Shown: positions 34,004-45,884 of the stretch, piece by piece
How the letters are laid out: every line of letters starts with the position of its first letter
Numbering within the stretch: the stretch's first letter is position 1
Source of the DNA: Plantago ovata
Lineage: Eukaryota > Streptophyta > Magnoliopsida > Lamiales > Plantaginaceae
DNA length: 64,000 bases
Direction: 5' to 3'
Assembly: GCA_028274465.1 (NCBI GenBank)
Contig: CM051456.1
Span: forward strand, 125,752,880-125,816,879
Made by a program: the position numbers and the translations under genes
Notes under the pieces: generated by a model
What the model was told of the DNA's origin: nothing
The model's database searches: none
What the model saw: only the letters and a program-made list of their open reading frames with translations

Positions 34004-35180
34004 AACTTATCCGCTGAAAATAATGGGCATATTATGTTGAGTTTAATAGAAAGATTTAGATAAGATTAGAATAATATGCTAATTATGATGGCCATAAATA
34101 CTATGGGCTTGAGTTGGTGTTGTAGTTTGAATTCTTAATTGAGACGAAATATAAAAAAGGACCAAACAAATTTGTTTGTTAAAATTTCGCGGGTATCCAA
34201 CTAGACAATTTTTCGGATTATAACAGAATAAATGGTTAACATATTCCTTATTCTATTTTTCATTCTATCAACTCAGAAGAAAAATACACAAAGTTTCACT
34301 CACCGAAATTCATAGAGAAGGAAAAAATGTGGGTTCTATTCTATTCTTCTAATGCTCCTGGCATATGGAGACGGGCCAATTCACGAGGGTTAAGAGAGGA
34401 GGAGTGTTGGCAATTGAAAATTTGATTACCGGTGGTTAAAACCTGATTCGTCATCTCTGATGTTGATTTGTGAGTGACAATACGAATTTGATGTTGTTGA
34501 TTAAAGTTCGAACTTTGAAATCTAGATTGGATTTAGAAAATTTTGACTTGCTTGCAGGTATTGATCCAAAGTACCTTATTTTGTAAATTAGATGGAAACT
34601 AATGGGTAATGTCTTGTGTTTAAATATAAATTTAGTTTCATTTTTATTGGTTTGCAAAGTGAAAACGTTTTTTATATCTAACAAGCACAAGAAGACTTTT
34701 GAAACATACATATACATCTACTATACTCATAATGTTATAAACTTATTATAAGGGATATTGCATACTCATATTATAAGGGATATTACATACTTATTATAGT
34801 TGTATTTTCCTGTAATAAGGAATATTACATACTTCTAACGTTAATCGGAGTATATTGTTTCAAAATGAAGAAGTGGTAGAATAACTGAATGAATGCAAGT
34901 TGTGGCTAATACCCCAGGCACAATCCTTTCTTTCTCGCGCAAGGACTCGCGTAGAAAAGCCTCCAATGAGAAAAGGGAGAAAAGACGGAATCTTCCATCC
35001 GTGAAATTTAAGGCTGAGACTCCAGATTCGTTGCACTCATATTCAAAAAATCATTTTAATTTTAATAATAATTAAGATACGCATATAAGACATAATATTT
35101 ACATACACCACTTCAAACGAATGTTTAAAAAAGTTAACACAAAAAGATCTTGTTATTTCATTTGAAAAAAAAAATGCAAA
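34004..35180. other. AT-rich spacer
   Basis: No gene. At 34735-34840 there are short repeats of TTATAAGGGATATT-type words. Other sequence is unremarkable. Confidence 0.4.
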
Positions 35181-35394
35181 GTCTAATAAGAGACCATCTC
35201 TATTTAAGTTAAGAAGAGACCGTACCATTGTGCAATTAACAACAAAACTAATGAAAAATTCGGTGGTCAAAATGTAATAAATTATAGATATTGGGCTTTT
35301 GTGCAAATTTAACATTATATAATTATCTAAACCTAAAATACAGATCCCATCTCATTCTTATTTCTTCTTTCTCTCTTCTCGCTCCAGATCTGGT

Positions 35395-35577
35395 TCGGGG
35401 CTGAGTCTCACCGAAAAAGATGGAGGCCGAGGTTATTGAATCGGAGCTATACCGACGCGAAGATCTACCGCAAATTCGTCGCCTCACATCCTACGATTCA
35501 GTGGTCTGTTGATCTCGATTTCGATTTGGAAGCTTTGGCTTCGGATCTCGATCGAATTGAGTGCCAGCTGAGATGAC
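35395..35577 (+). other. Possible captured host-gene exon
   Basis: A GC-richer island in the AT-rich block. One frame reads NRSYTDAKIYRKFVASHP, then TIQWSVDLDFDLEALASD and LDRIECQLR before a stop. Another frame from ATG at 35420 gives MEAEVIESELYRREDLPQI. It follows a CT-rich leader-like tract. It may be host coding sequence carried by the surrounding element; source unknown. Confidence 0.35.
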
Positions 35578-35900
35578 GAAGCGTTGTTGTTTGTGCTTCC
35601 TCCTCCTTGCTGTTGTTGTTGGTGATAGTCTGCCATTAATTTTACTAGCTTACATGTAGTGTTTTCAGTTTTGTTTGTACTAATTGGATGAACGAAACTC
35701 TGTTTTGGACAAGATTGAAATGAAATTTATATAATATTGTACTTTAGAACTAGTAGAATTGATTGATTTGAGTTGAAAAAGATGAGAATGGAAGAAGGTA
35801 GAAGAAGAGGGAAGGTGTGAGGATTAGGCTATGGGGAATAGATGATTATTCTGCATTTGCTCGAGTCTAAAGATTACTTGCCTATAATTGAGGAGTTTCA

Positions 35901-36822
35901 GGTTGCATGATTGTGTATTTTTATTTTCTTGAACTAATTTGCTCTAATTGATGGGATTGATTTTGCATCTAGATGTAGATTTATGTTCATCTCATGAATT
36001 TTTTACGATCAGCGATATTCGCCATGTTCTGTACAATATTGCCCATGTTCTAGCCAATACTGTCCATGTTCTGACCGATATGCTCACTGTTTTTAATGCT
36101 CTGTTTTTTTAATTGTTTTTATGAAAAATTGACCTCTGCGATATACACTATGTTCTCAGCAATATAACCCATGTTCTCAACAATATTTCTCATGTTCTAA
36201 ACAATACTACCTTTGTTGTTTTCCCCTTTGGTTTTCGTGGTGTTGTTATCATTGTTTTTTTGTCGTTTCGATGTTTCTATATTGGATGGAGCTTTACATA
36301 ATCTGCCAATTTTTACCCATGTTTCTAAGCATATGTCCCATGTTTTGAACATTATTACCCAGGTTGCATGATTGTGTATTTTTATTTTCCTGAACTAATT
36401 TGGTCTAATTGATGGGACTGATTTTGCATCTAGATGTAGATTTATGTTCATCTCATGAATTTTTTACGTTCAGCGATATTCGCCATGTTCTGTACAATAT
36501 TGCCCATGTTCTAGCCAATATTGTCCATGTTCTGACTGATATGCTCACTGTTTTTAATGCTCTGTTTTTTTAATTGTTTTTATGAAAAATTGACCTCTGC
36601 GATATACACTATGTTCTCAGCAATATAACCCATGTTCTCAACAATATTGTCCATGTTCTAAACAATACTACCTTTGTTGTTTTCCCCTTTGGTTTTCGTG
36701 GTGTTGTTATCATTGTTTTTTTGTCGTTTCGATGTTTCTATATTGGATGGAGCTTTACATAATCTGCCAATTATTACCCATGTTTCTAAGCATATGTCCC
36801 ATATTTTGAACATTATTACTCA
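35901..36822 (+). repeat. 461-bp tandem duplication
   Basis: Copy 1 is 35901-36361 and copy 2 is 36362 to about 36822. Both begin GGTTGCATGATTGTGTATTT and differ at only a handful of positions. The high identity implies a recent duplication. Confidence 0.9.
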
Positions 36823-37600
36823 TGTTTCTTATATTATGTCATATCATTTTGTTTGATATGTCCTATGTTCTTATCTTGATTTTTAGTCTATGTTGATATT
36901 TATTCTGATTATGGTCCATATTTTTAAGATTATTACCTATGTTCCTTACAATATTGTCCATGTCTGTGTTTTGGTTTTTGTAGATGATGTGCAACAGAAG
37001 AATAGGAGGACTAATGCCGGAAGCAAGCAGAAATCCAATTTGATTCATGTTGATACTAAGGATTGTATCTATTTAAGAAATGAATATATATCCTTGTCAT
37101 TAGAAGTTAGATAGTTATTATTGTAGTCATAATATTAGTATGTCCAATGTACTTGGAGTTATGTACAAGTATTTTTTTTATGTTTGAAATAGTACCCATG
37201 TTGTTGAGAATATCTCCCATGTTTATGTAAATATTATTCATGTTTCTCATAATATATCCTATGTACTTACAATTTATTGGTAATGTTCATGTTCCATGTT
37301 AGTTTAAATATTACCCATGTTTCTAAATATATCATATCATGTTCATGGGAATACTATTTGTTATAATATCTTCCATGAACTTGTTTTTATATATAACTGT
37401 CATATCTGTGTTTTTCCAAAAGAACCCATGTTTCTGGGAATATCTCCTATGTTTTTGAGAATATCTCCCATGTTTCATAGGAATACTAGCCATGTTTCTC
37501 ATAATATCTTCCATGAACTTGTTTCTATATATAAGTGTCATGTTATATGTTTCTCCAAATATAACCCATGTTCCTGAGAATATCTTCCATGTTTTCAAAC
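36005..37600 (+). repeat. 21-bp-period degenerate repeats with CCATGTTCT core
   Basis: Words such as AATATTGCCCATGTTCTAGCC recur at about 21-bp spacing, singly or in runs of three to four. Because 21 is a multiple of three, every frame gives seven-residue repeats (for instance PMFLGIS, PMFLRIS at about 37425-37475), but stops interrupt them, so coding is doubtful. Confidence 0.7.
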
Positions 37601-37639
37601 AAAGTCATAAATATATAGTAGATTACTTTTTAAAATTGT

Positions 37640-37905
37640 CAAACAAAGCATATTGGTGAGAACATGTACAATATTGTTGAGAATATGGGTTATATTGTTG
37701 AGAACATAGTGCATCTCGCATAGGTCAATTTCTCACAAAACCAGTTAAAAAAACAGAGCATCAGAAACAATGAGCATATTGGTTAGAACATGGACAATAT
37801 TGGCTAGAACATGGGCAACATTGTATAGAACATGGCAAATATCGCTGAACGTAAAAAATTCATGAGATGAACATAAATCTACATCTAGATGCAAAAGCTA
37901 ACATC
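37640..37905 (-). repeat. Inverted partial copy of the 461-bp unit
   Basis: On the minus strand this reads GCATCTAGATGTAGATTTAT, then the GATATTTGCCATGTTCTATAC and CAATATTGGCTAGAAC-type words in the same order as in 35960-36200. It faces the tandem copies and leaves about 800 bp between them. Confidence 0.8.
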
Positions 37906-38230
37906 TATCACCAACAAACTTCGATTCAAACACATATCTACATAAATCTAGATGCAAATAACAACAACAATGTGGATTCAACATAAATCTATCATCAACA
38001 AACTTTTATCACCAACAAACATCAATTCAAACAACTAAAAGAAACCTTGACCTATGTCAAATCGGTCGATTGATGATGATGAGCAGGCGATTGTGATGAT
38101 CCCATGTGATTTTGGATGGGTTGTGGGGTGTTTTAGAAGCTAGTAGTTGTTTCGGGGTTGTTTTGTAATTAATATAAATTGGTCTCTATGGTCTCTTTCT
38201 AATGGTGGTATCTCATGAGACTTACTCGAA

Positions 38231-38797
38231 AAATACCAATTTCAATTTAATTGTATTTTCTTAAAAAAAAAAAGAAGGAATTGATAAGTGTTTTTCATAC
38301 TACAAACACAGCTTAAATGAAAAGTCTGGTACTAGTACGAGATGAAATAAATATAATTTGACCATATAATTTGATGGTATCTTATTAAGTAAAACTTATA
38401 ATTCCAATTTCAAGCTTGTTTTATCTTCTTGCTTCTTTTGTCAGTTTGTGCATAAATCAAAGTCCAACAAAAAGAAACTGAAGTATCTTTCAATTAATGC
38501 ATGGACTTGTCAAATGTCAATACATATGCCACCACCCTCTTTGATTGCTTGCTGCACTAGTCCCTGTCCCCAGCATGAAACTTCTGCAGAATTACCAATT
38601 AGTCATGCAAAGTTGCAAACCACTAACCTCTTTTTGAAGTTTCCAGCCAAACAAATTTAATTTTCCACACAGGAAATTGCCATGTCTTGACACAAGAAAC
38701 TACCCAGAGTCTCTTTTTCATCACTTGTATTAAGACACACATAAACAACAAAATCATCATCCTGAAATGGTTCAGATAAACATAAAACTAACCAATC
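38231..38797. other. C2 gene upstream region
   Basis: Promoter and leader of the C2-domain gene. No repeat or other gene was recognised. Confidence 0.4.
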
Positions 38798-39328
38798 ATG
38801 CAAAACAACTCTTCCCCTCTATTAGAGATCACAATAATATCAGCCCAAGGACTCAAAACATCGTCTTTCGCCTTCTCCAAGCGCATACGTCCCTTCATTA
38901 CCCTCAGCACCACCTGTACAAGCATGAGTCTTTACAAAACGAGTGTAGACGATGAAGGCGGCGTAAATCCCACTTGGGGAGATAAGTTTCGGATATGCCT
39001 TGATCAAACGTTCTTTAACCAAAGGTGTCCAGGAATTTATCTCCAACTTTACACTAAACGTCTTCTGTTGGGGAAATGTCAGATTGGTTGGTGTTGCATT
39101 CCAGCGACAGATATTACTAACCAGATTTCACCAGCGGGCTCGACTCAGTTCTTGAGTTACCGGATAAGGGATAGGGATGGTACAAGAGGGCATGGAGTGA
39201 TTAATGTTGCAGTGAGATTGAATTGTTCATTTCGGATAATGCACCCTTCCAGTAATCAGAAATTGACTGAAGCAAGTGAAAGCAATCAGACTGTAATTGG
39301 GATTCCGGTGTTTCAGCAGAAGTTTTGA
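38798..39328 (+). CDS. C2-domain protein, SRC2/BAP-like
   Basis: A single-exon frame of 176 residues. The N-terminal two-thirds look like one C2 domain: LLEITIISAQGLK (strand 1), RIRPFITLSTT, then GGVNPTWGDKFRICLDQTFF (the NPxW-D/E-F signature), and LQLYTKRLLLGKCQIGWCCI, followed by FLSYRIRDRDGTRGHGVINV. Such proteins bind phospholipid, often with calcium, at membranes, and some temper cell death. The aspartates that would bind calcium are sparse (one visible in SVDDEGG), so calcium binding is uncertain. The short tail has no membrane anchor. The start was chosen because strand 1 follows directly; an overlapping frame at 38767 is not C2-like. Confidence 0.75.
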   Translation: MQNNSSPLLEITIISAQGLKTSSFAFSKRIRPFITLSTTCTSMSLYKTSVDDEGGVNPTWGDKFRICLDQTFFNQRCPGIYLQLYTKRLLLGKCQIGWCCIPATDITNQISPAGSTQFLSYRIRDRDGTRGHGVINVAVRLNCSFRIMHPSSNQKLTEASESNQTVIGIPVFQQKF

Positions 39329-41522
39329 GAAGTTTCAGGCCTTCTCCAACGATGAGCTTATCTCATATGCAAACAGAAAAATCTAGAGTTGCCAAACGGA
39401 AAAGAAACAGTGTTAGAGATGTTTAGTCCAAAAGAAGTCATGTATATTAGAAGTGTTAATATTTAATCAATGTTGGATACCTGTTGCTGTTGGCTGTAGC
39501 TGAAACAATGATGTTCGCTTCTCTTCTTCACAAACAGAGAAACTACACATCAAGCTTATATATTTGCTCTTAAAACAATTCCAACAAAAACAAGCTTGTT
39601 GTTTCTCGAAAAGGAAAGCGACCATATATGTAGCTTCATCAGCAGATTAAAGCCTTCCAACATATTTTGGATTTTTTAGATTGTGATGAGTTAGACATTT
39701 TACTTACCCAACTTTTGCAAAAAATATTCAGCGCCCACAAGTATTGTAGACTCTGCATCAAGATACCCCATCAAGTTTCCAAGAACATAAACTGAATCAC
39801 TGTAATGACTCTATAAAGGTTTACCTGCAGATCAGATGGATTCATCAATTGATTGTAAAGTTGAAATTACTTTTATGTGCACCTGAAGTTGCTATTAGCT
39901 TTTTCCAGCCAGTGGCACGTGCATTCACTAGACAACAAGAGACGAACATGAACTCAAATTACATTTTAAAAAAAGTCATAGCATTCCTTAGACCAACAAA
40001 GCAAGTTATAGACACATAATGGAATCATTGATATCCAGCTGAGGGTAAACATATCAAAGATAAGAAATAGAATATATGCCTCTACATATACAGGGACATG
40101 TATCAGCAGAACTAAACACATCACATACTCACACAAAGACGACAGCCTTTGCATAGTTATAATTGTTACTAACGAAGTATACACTCATAAAAGACATATA
40201 TGGTGAATAATTTGCACACAGCATACTCATTCATGTAAGAGGAAATGACCAAGACAGGACACTAGTGACAGAGAGTACTACGGCGACAGCGAGAAAGAGA
40301 TATAGAATGGTCCGAGGCAAGTATTAATTATTTAGGCTACAGGATTTACATGAATTTACACATATATATTGCCAGTACAAAAAAAAGTGGTCTCACTGTT
40401 AGTCCACGAGATTCACCCACCTTCCGGGCAAATTAAAGCAGCGAATTCTGTTTCAGCTCTGAAAGTTATATCAAGTCAGACTTGGAGATTCAATGCCCTT
40501 TTCCCGTTCACAGTCACATGCCTCTCACATTACATCACTTGAAATCATGAGCTAATTCGCTGCTTTTCTCTCTAAAATCAGACGCTACCACATTTACTGT
40601 TTACATCCTACACACCAAGAGTCCACCACTTTCAGTCTCCACAGAACATAAGGAATAGCATGTATTGATGTTACTTAGGGAAGCAGTGCTTTGTGAGAGC
40701 AGTCTAAGATAGTTTAAACTCAGAGATGTCAGATCTGTCCTAAGGTGTATCTTTACCAGCAAGCAGCATTTGTAACAAATGTTTCCTGCGGATTCAACTG
40801 GAAAAGAGATGAAATGAAATCTAGATTCAAGGAAAGTCAAGTAATAATGTAATATAGTTTGGACTTGCACAACAACTGAGTGGCAGAATACCATGATATG
40901 GACACGAAGAAACAAGGAGTCATGTACTGCCCATACCTAAGTCATACATCCATTTCATGAAAGCATCTTGAAGAAAGTAGCTAAATCTACAGATCCATAA
41001 TTAAACAAACTTCTCACCCTACAATATTACATAGCCAGACAGCAGTGCTAAGAACTTCCTAAGGTCAATGATCACACACTTTCATTAATGAAATCAGCCA
41101 TGAGAAGCAAAAAGCTGGAGCTCCACCAGTATAGAACAGGAAACTTTGCATTAATGAACAACAGCCAGTATTGACAATTATAGACTGAACTTCTAGTCCA
41201 GACTCTAGAGGTGAAGTTTAAGATATATAACCACAATGTTACATTTATCTCTCTCAACTTTCAAAACTAGGATAAACTAATAATTAGTAATTTAGTACAT
41301 GGTATTATATCACATTTTCTATTCCCCATACTTTATTAATTTTTATACAAATCAAGATCATACTTAATCATGCTTACTTCACATCATTCATAAATCACCC
41401 AAACCTAACTAATAAATACTAAAAAGAAAGTACATGCAATCAACCAGCTGATACACATGCTTTCCTAAAGTTACCAAGCACTGCAATTCATGCCTATGAA
41501 CATCGTCATCAGAAGCTAAAAC
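39329..41522. other. Convergent spacer between the C2 gene and RPW8 copy 1
   Basis: 40000-40620 aligns in blocks with 44300-45200 (for example GCATAGTTATAATTGTTAC and TCACTTGAAATCATGA), so it is RPW8 3' flank shared by duplication. No other gene was seen. Confidence 0.55.
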
Positions 41523-42071
41523 TCAGACCATATTACCTCCATTTTCAACTTGTAGTATTTCTCTGTCTTCCTCGCATGAAAAATTAATCCCAACAGCAGT
41601 GTATGAGAGACCTTCAGCACTGACCTCATCAATTAGATAGGTTTTCTTAATTAAGTTGTTCATCTCATTCACCTGTGCCCTTAAATCACTGATCACAACA
41701 GACAATCTCTTAGTCTCCCGAAAGTGAAGGGCAACCACATCTACCTGGAAAAACTTTGATAACAATGCTTCGAACTTGATTAGTTTCCTAGAGTAGTACC
41801 ATCTTTTGAAAACATTCCACTTGACTTTTGAGCACCTGCGCACAAGCTTCTCTCCTTCCTTCAAGTGTAATGTAAACATTTCTGTTTCATTTTGGGGCCG
41901 GTCCAAGATATCATTGAAGCTCTCTAGATCTGCAATTGTAAGGTTAACCAAATGGAGAATGGAGTTTAAACGGTCCAACTGTAATCTGAAAGTAGTCACC
42001 TGGTGAGTAGCATCAACAACTGATGCGAAAAGAAGATCAGTGGCTGCTACTAAAGCAGTTGCTATGTCCAT
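41523..42071 (-). CDS. Stand-alone RPW8-domain protein, copy 1
   Basis: 182 residues, one exon. The protein is almost all RPW8 domain: MDIATALVAATDLLFASVVD (hydrophobic N-terminus), an amphipathic helix, LDRPQNETEMFTLHLKEGEK, and the family core LVRRCSKVKWNVFKRWYYSR followed by KLIKFEALLSKFF. RPW8 domains form the N-terminal helical bundle of ADR1 and NRG1 helper NLRs and also occur alone in mildew-resistance proteins. No NB-ARC or LRR follows before the stop, and none is seen downstream. A late acidic tail (SCEEDREILQVENGG) has no known role. The start is set by an in-frame stop just upstream. It is paralogous to 45363-45884. Confidence 0.85.
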   Translation of the reverse strand: MDIATALVAATDLLFASVVDATHQVTTFRLQLDRLNSILHLVNLTIADLESFNDILDRPQNETEMFTLHLKEGEKLVRRCSKVKWNVFKRWYYSRKLIKFEALLSKFFQVDVVALHFRETKRLSVVISDLRAQVNEMNNLIKKTYLIDEVSAEGLSYTAVGINFSCEEDREILQVENGGNMV

Positions 42072-45000
42072 CGGTTCAGTAGCACCTATTTAGCAATTTA
42101 GGCTAATAGTGAATCTTGTATGTCTTGAAGATTGGAGATGACAAAATAAGCTTCTTATGTATGCATATATAAAAATTCCTCCGTGACAGGAAAAAAGTAT
42201 AACTCTCAACTAACCACAGGAAACTGCAGTCTAGTTAGTGAAGATCTCATTTTTTGTTCTTTTCTTAAAAGTGGTGAAGGAAGATAATTTTCTTAAATCC
42301 TCCTAGTTTGTCCTACTCATTGCATCCCATCTCATGTGATGTGCACTTTTGTTGGATATGATTAAATTATCAACTTTTGGTTAACAACATTTCATCATCT
42401 CCAGGCAGATCTATCTTTTCCCTGCCATTTCTGTTAAAATAATAATTAAGGAAAGACACTTGCAATTGATTAGGCTTGAATTCCATGTCAAAATCAAGCT
42501 TTTATAATTTTATATCCTTGTCCAGAAATAACCTAACTTCTCAAACATGTGGAAAGTATTTCTAAGCCATTGAAAGATTATCATCCTTTTTCTAACACAT
42601 TGGAACATTATCATCAGACAGCAGGAAAAGATAAGAAATTACCCCTGGAGTGAGCGTTCAACTGTTTGTACTTTGTACCATCATAGAATATGTAATATTC
42701 TTGTAATTTCTATGATATGTGACATGTTGCATGTTATGGAATGTCAGAGGACCCATAGTACCTCTAAATATACAACAAAGGACACGGTGTCCCCTGTTTC
42801 ACCAATATATATGCATACTTTTTCAAGAAGTAGAACAGTTTAACTGTTGTCATGAATTCTCTCAAACCCACCAAAACTAGTAATTTTATAAAATACTGGA
42901 TCATCAATCCGAGTGTTTAGGTGGTTTGCTAAATTAAGGAGAACAAAAGTGATTGTTTAGTGGTCAAACTAGGCCTAACTATCTAAATTCCAAAAGACTT
43001 CAGAAATCCAAAAGTGGCTCGAGAACAATGTACAACCTGTCCACTTTCAAACTCGTTCCATGTCAGGAACACTCGAAGGAACTTCTTTGCAACAATATAT
43101 GTCTTACTCTATAGTTTACTTTACTTCCATCTTTTTATGACATTGATAAACAGGGGAAATAATTAAATATGTAAACGGTACATGATGAAAGATCAAAGTG
43201 ATGCCAATTTGGTATAGACTACCAGGTAAACCTGACCCACTCATCTAAATGTCATGGATTAAAAGTTGACATTATTAGTTTATAATCAAGCAATATAGTA
43301 GCCTCCTTTTGTTAAAATTTCATGTAATGCTAGTACTGTGTAACTGATATAGTGAATTATGAATCTTTGAAGTAAGAACATGGCATATCTAAGAAACACT
43401 ATTCACAATATGAAGTGATTTATACCTGCAAACAACATGACAAACAATAGGTTTTATGTTACAAGGTCAACCTTACCTTACCTTTCCTTCTCCTTCAGTT
43501 TCGGGAGTGGAGGTCTCAAAGTCATACTGAGGGATGAACATAATACCTGGCCTAGAGCAATTTTACCAGATGAAAACTTCGACAGCTTGGCAATCTGTGA
43601 CTTAATAAAATCTTGAATGTGTCCCAAATTGCATGTGAATCTGCAAAAGGTAGTGTTCACTGAATGAACTTGACAAGTTTACAATGCGCAAGTATAAGAG
43701 AATTTAAACCATCCAGGTGACAAGGATATACATATCAAAGAGCAAAGCAGATTTTATGCTCTTACACACATTCACAGAACTGAAAGAATTACAATTTACA
43801 AACAAATATACATAGGCCTTTGTCCAGTCATAAGTGATTATTACATAATAATACATATTTGGCAATGTAGCACATCAAAAAGTCAATCACTTGCATTCCC
43901 CCGTGGGTTAACCTATTTGCCTTTACAATCTACAGGCAGAGAAAGTAGTGTGTGAAGAACTCTCCACATAGAGTAGAACTATATAGGAAACCGTAGAAAA
44001 CATAACAAAGGAGAGTAGAAAAGACAGAGCACAGCCCGGTGTCTCAAATTAGCGTAATTTACTAACATAATAACAAAAAAAAAGTTGCAGATGAGTGATC
44101 TATAGTGTATCTGATAAAGGATACTACGTTAAGTTCACATACTGAAACTGAACACTGACCAGATAAAAAATTGTGGACTAGAGAACCAAAATGCAATTCA
44201 TGATACATTTTCCAAAAACTCTAGAATCATGCATGCAAGGAACGAATATAAGTGCATTCCTGAGTATGGTTTCCAACAAAGTAAGAAATAAAGGTAAGTA
44301 CATAAGTGTAAAAGAATCTTCACATCTAACTGAGGGTAATTATATCAAAGAAAGGAGATAAGTTAGAATATATGCCTTCACAAATGCAGACACACATATC
44401 AGCTGTACTAAACACATTACACACTCATACAAAGAAGATAATTATTACATATGCATAGTTATAATTGTTACATGTTACAGACAACAAAGTATAGATGCAC
44501 AAAAAAAATATTTAAGGTCAGTCATTTGCACGCAGCCTACTCAACATTCAGCCATGGCTTCAGTTACCAGAAATTAGCATCCATGTATAAACTGCCTAAA
44601 GTATATAGATGGATTCTGATTATTCATACTACAATATCCACCTGAATCTTACTAGTTACTACACATAACCCCAGTACAATCAAGGTGCAGAAAAGAACAA
44701 TCCTGGTTGCTCAACTATGAAATAGTTTTGTTACAGGTCCTTAAATCTACTCAACTTCCAGTCCAAATTAAAGCATACAAAGTTTGTTTCGAGTACGAAA
44801 CATTGGAGATTCACTGCCTGTTACCCATTGACAATGAGATGAAACTTGCAGACACGTAGAAATACCGGTAACACATGCGTCATAAAAAGACCTCACTTGA
44901 AATCATGATCTGACATTTAATCTGACATTTAAATCACTACTCTTCCCTCTAAAATAAGAAGCTAAATCAAACTACACGGAAATTATATCTCATCTCATTT

Positions 45001-45362
45001 CATCAGATTAACTATCTTACATTTCTACACAACAAAACCATCCAAGCGTTATTCAGAAATAACATCTCCACAGTCCACCCGTAATCACTCGTCTTACATT
45101 AATCAATAGTGGGGCAATCTACATTTTTGTTACAACACATCACTTGAAATCATGATCTGCCATATAACTCACTACACTTGTATCTAAAATCAGCAGAAGA
45201 TAAATTGAACTACATCAAAATTATTTCATGAGATATACTATCTTACAATTCTACATCACAAGTTCACAACCTTCCCATCTTTATTCATTCAGAAGAAATA
45301 ACATCTCCATACACGGACAGTCACTCTTAATTCCTACATTCATAATAAGACTGAGAGTAATA
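42072..45362. other. Spacer between the RPW8 copies, with duplicated flank
   Basis: The part from about 44300 on repeats the 3' flank of RPW8 copy 1. A minus frame at 43478-43660 (HIQDFIKSQIAKLSKFSSGK) resembles an RPW8 or NB-ARC linker and could be an exon remnant, but I cannot support it. Confidence 0.45.
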
Positions 45363-45388
45363 CTAATCAAACCCAACAGAAACAATAT
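44895..45388. repeat. 247-bp tandem duplication in the RPW8 3' flank
   Basis: ACTTGAAATCATGATCTG occurs at 44895 and 45142, and the following blocks (CTCTAAAATAAGAAG against ATCTAAAATCAGCAGAAG, and AATAACATCTCCA in both) keep step. Divergence is moderate, so it is older than the 461-bp duplication. It runs into the stop region of RPW8 copy 2. Confidence 0.65.
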
Positions 45389-45884
45389 CTTCCACACTAT
45401 CAACAACACTAACCTCCTCCCCAATTACATTCACAAAATTAGTGACGTCATTCATCTGTTGTTTCAAATCAGTAATCAATACAGACATTCTCTTAATCTC
45501 TCGAAACTGATAGGCAGCCACATGAACCTGAAAGAAATTCAACAAGGAAGATTCGAACCTGCTTAGTTTGATGGAGTAATACCATCGCTTGAAAACATTC
45601 CACTTCACTCTGGAGCACTTGCGCACGAGCTGTTCCCCTCTGAGCAATCGCAGAGTGAACATTTCAGTCTCGTGTTGGGGCCGGTCTAGGATCCTGTTGT
45701 AATTCTCAACATCATCAATGGCGAGCTTAATTGAGCATACAAGTGAACTCAAACGGTTCAAATCGGAAGTGAATCTGGTTACTTTTCGAGTGGCATCGAG
45801 GACGGATAGGAATACGAGGTCAATTGCCGATATTAGAGTAGATGCCATGTCCATAGCTGATAGCTCGCTCAACTGAATAGACAA
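45363..45884 (-). CDS. Stand-alone RPW8-domain protein, copy 2
   Basis: 173 residues from the first Met; comparison with copy 1 (MDIATAL) suggests MDMASTL at 45854 as the more likely start, giving 163. The domain core matches copy 1: LDRPQHETEMFTLRLLRGEQ, LVRKCSRVKWNVFKRWYYSI, KLSRFESSLLNFF. The C-termini diverge: here it ends EEVSVVDSVEDIVSVGFD, without the acidic CEEDRE tail. The neighbouring 3' flank is also duplicated, so the two genes arose by a tandem copy of about 3.8 kb. Like copy 1 it lacks NB-ARC. It could still act with NLRs or at the extrahaustorial membrane as RPW8 proteins do; that is inference. Confidence 0.85.
   Translation of the reverse strand: MSIQLSELSAMDMASTLISAIDLVFLSVLDATRKVTRFTSDLNRLSSLVCSIKLAIDDVENYNRILDRPQHETEMFTLRLLRGEQLVRKCSRVKWNVFKRWYYSIKLSRFESSLLNFFQVHVAAYQFREIKRMSVLITDLKQQMNDVTNFVNVIGEEVSVVDSVEDIVSVGFD

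Larger units (their letters stand above)
35181..38230. mobile_element. Candidate composite element with internal inverted repeats
   Basis: The block opens near AAGAGACCATCTCTATTTAA and closes near TGGTCTCTATGGTCTCTTTC. These ends are similar in inverted orientation (TTAAGAAGAGACCGT against TTAGAAAGAGACCAT), but the pairing is weak. Between them lie the 461-bp tandem repeat, the 21-bp-period repeats and an inverted copy near the right end. Opposed subterminal repeats would suit a DNA transposon. No transposase is visible, and the limits are approximate. Confidence 0.35.

Noticed and set aside
37317-37577. 86-residue frame with seven-residue repeats
   Set aside because: A 21-bp DNA period gives such repeats in any open frame; there is no start context or homologue.
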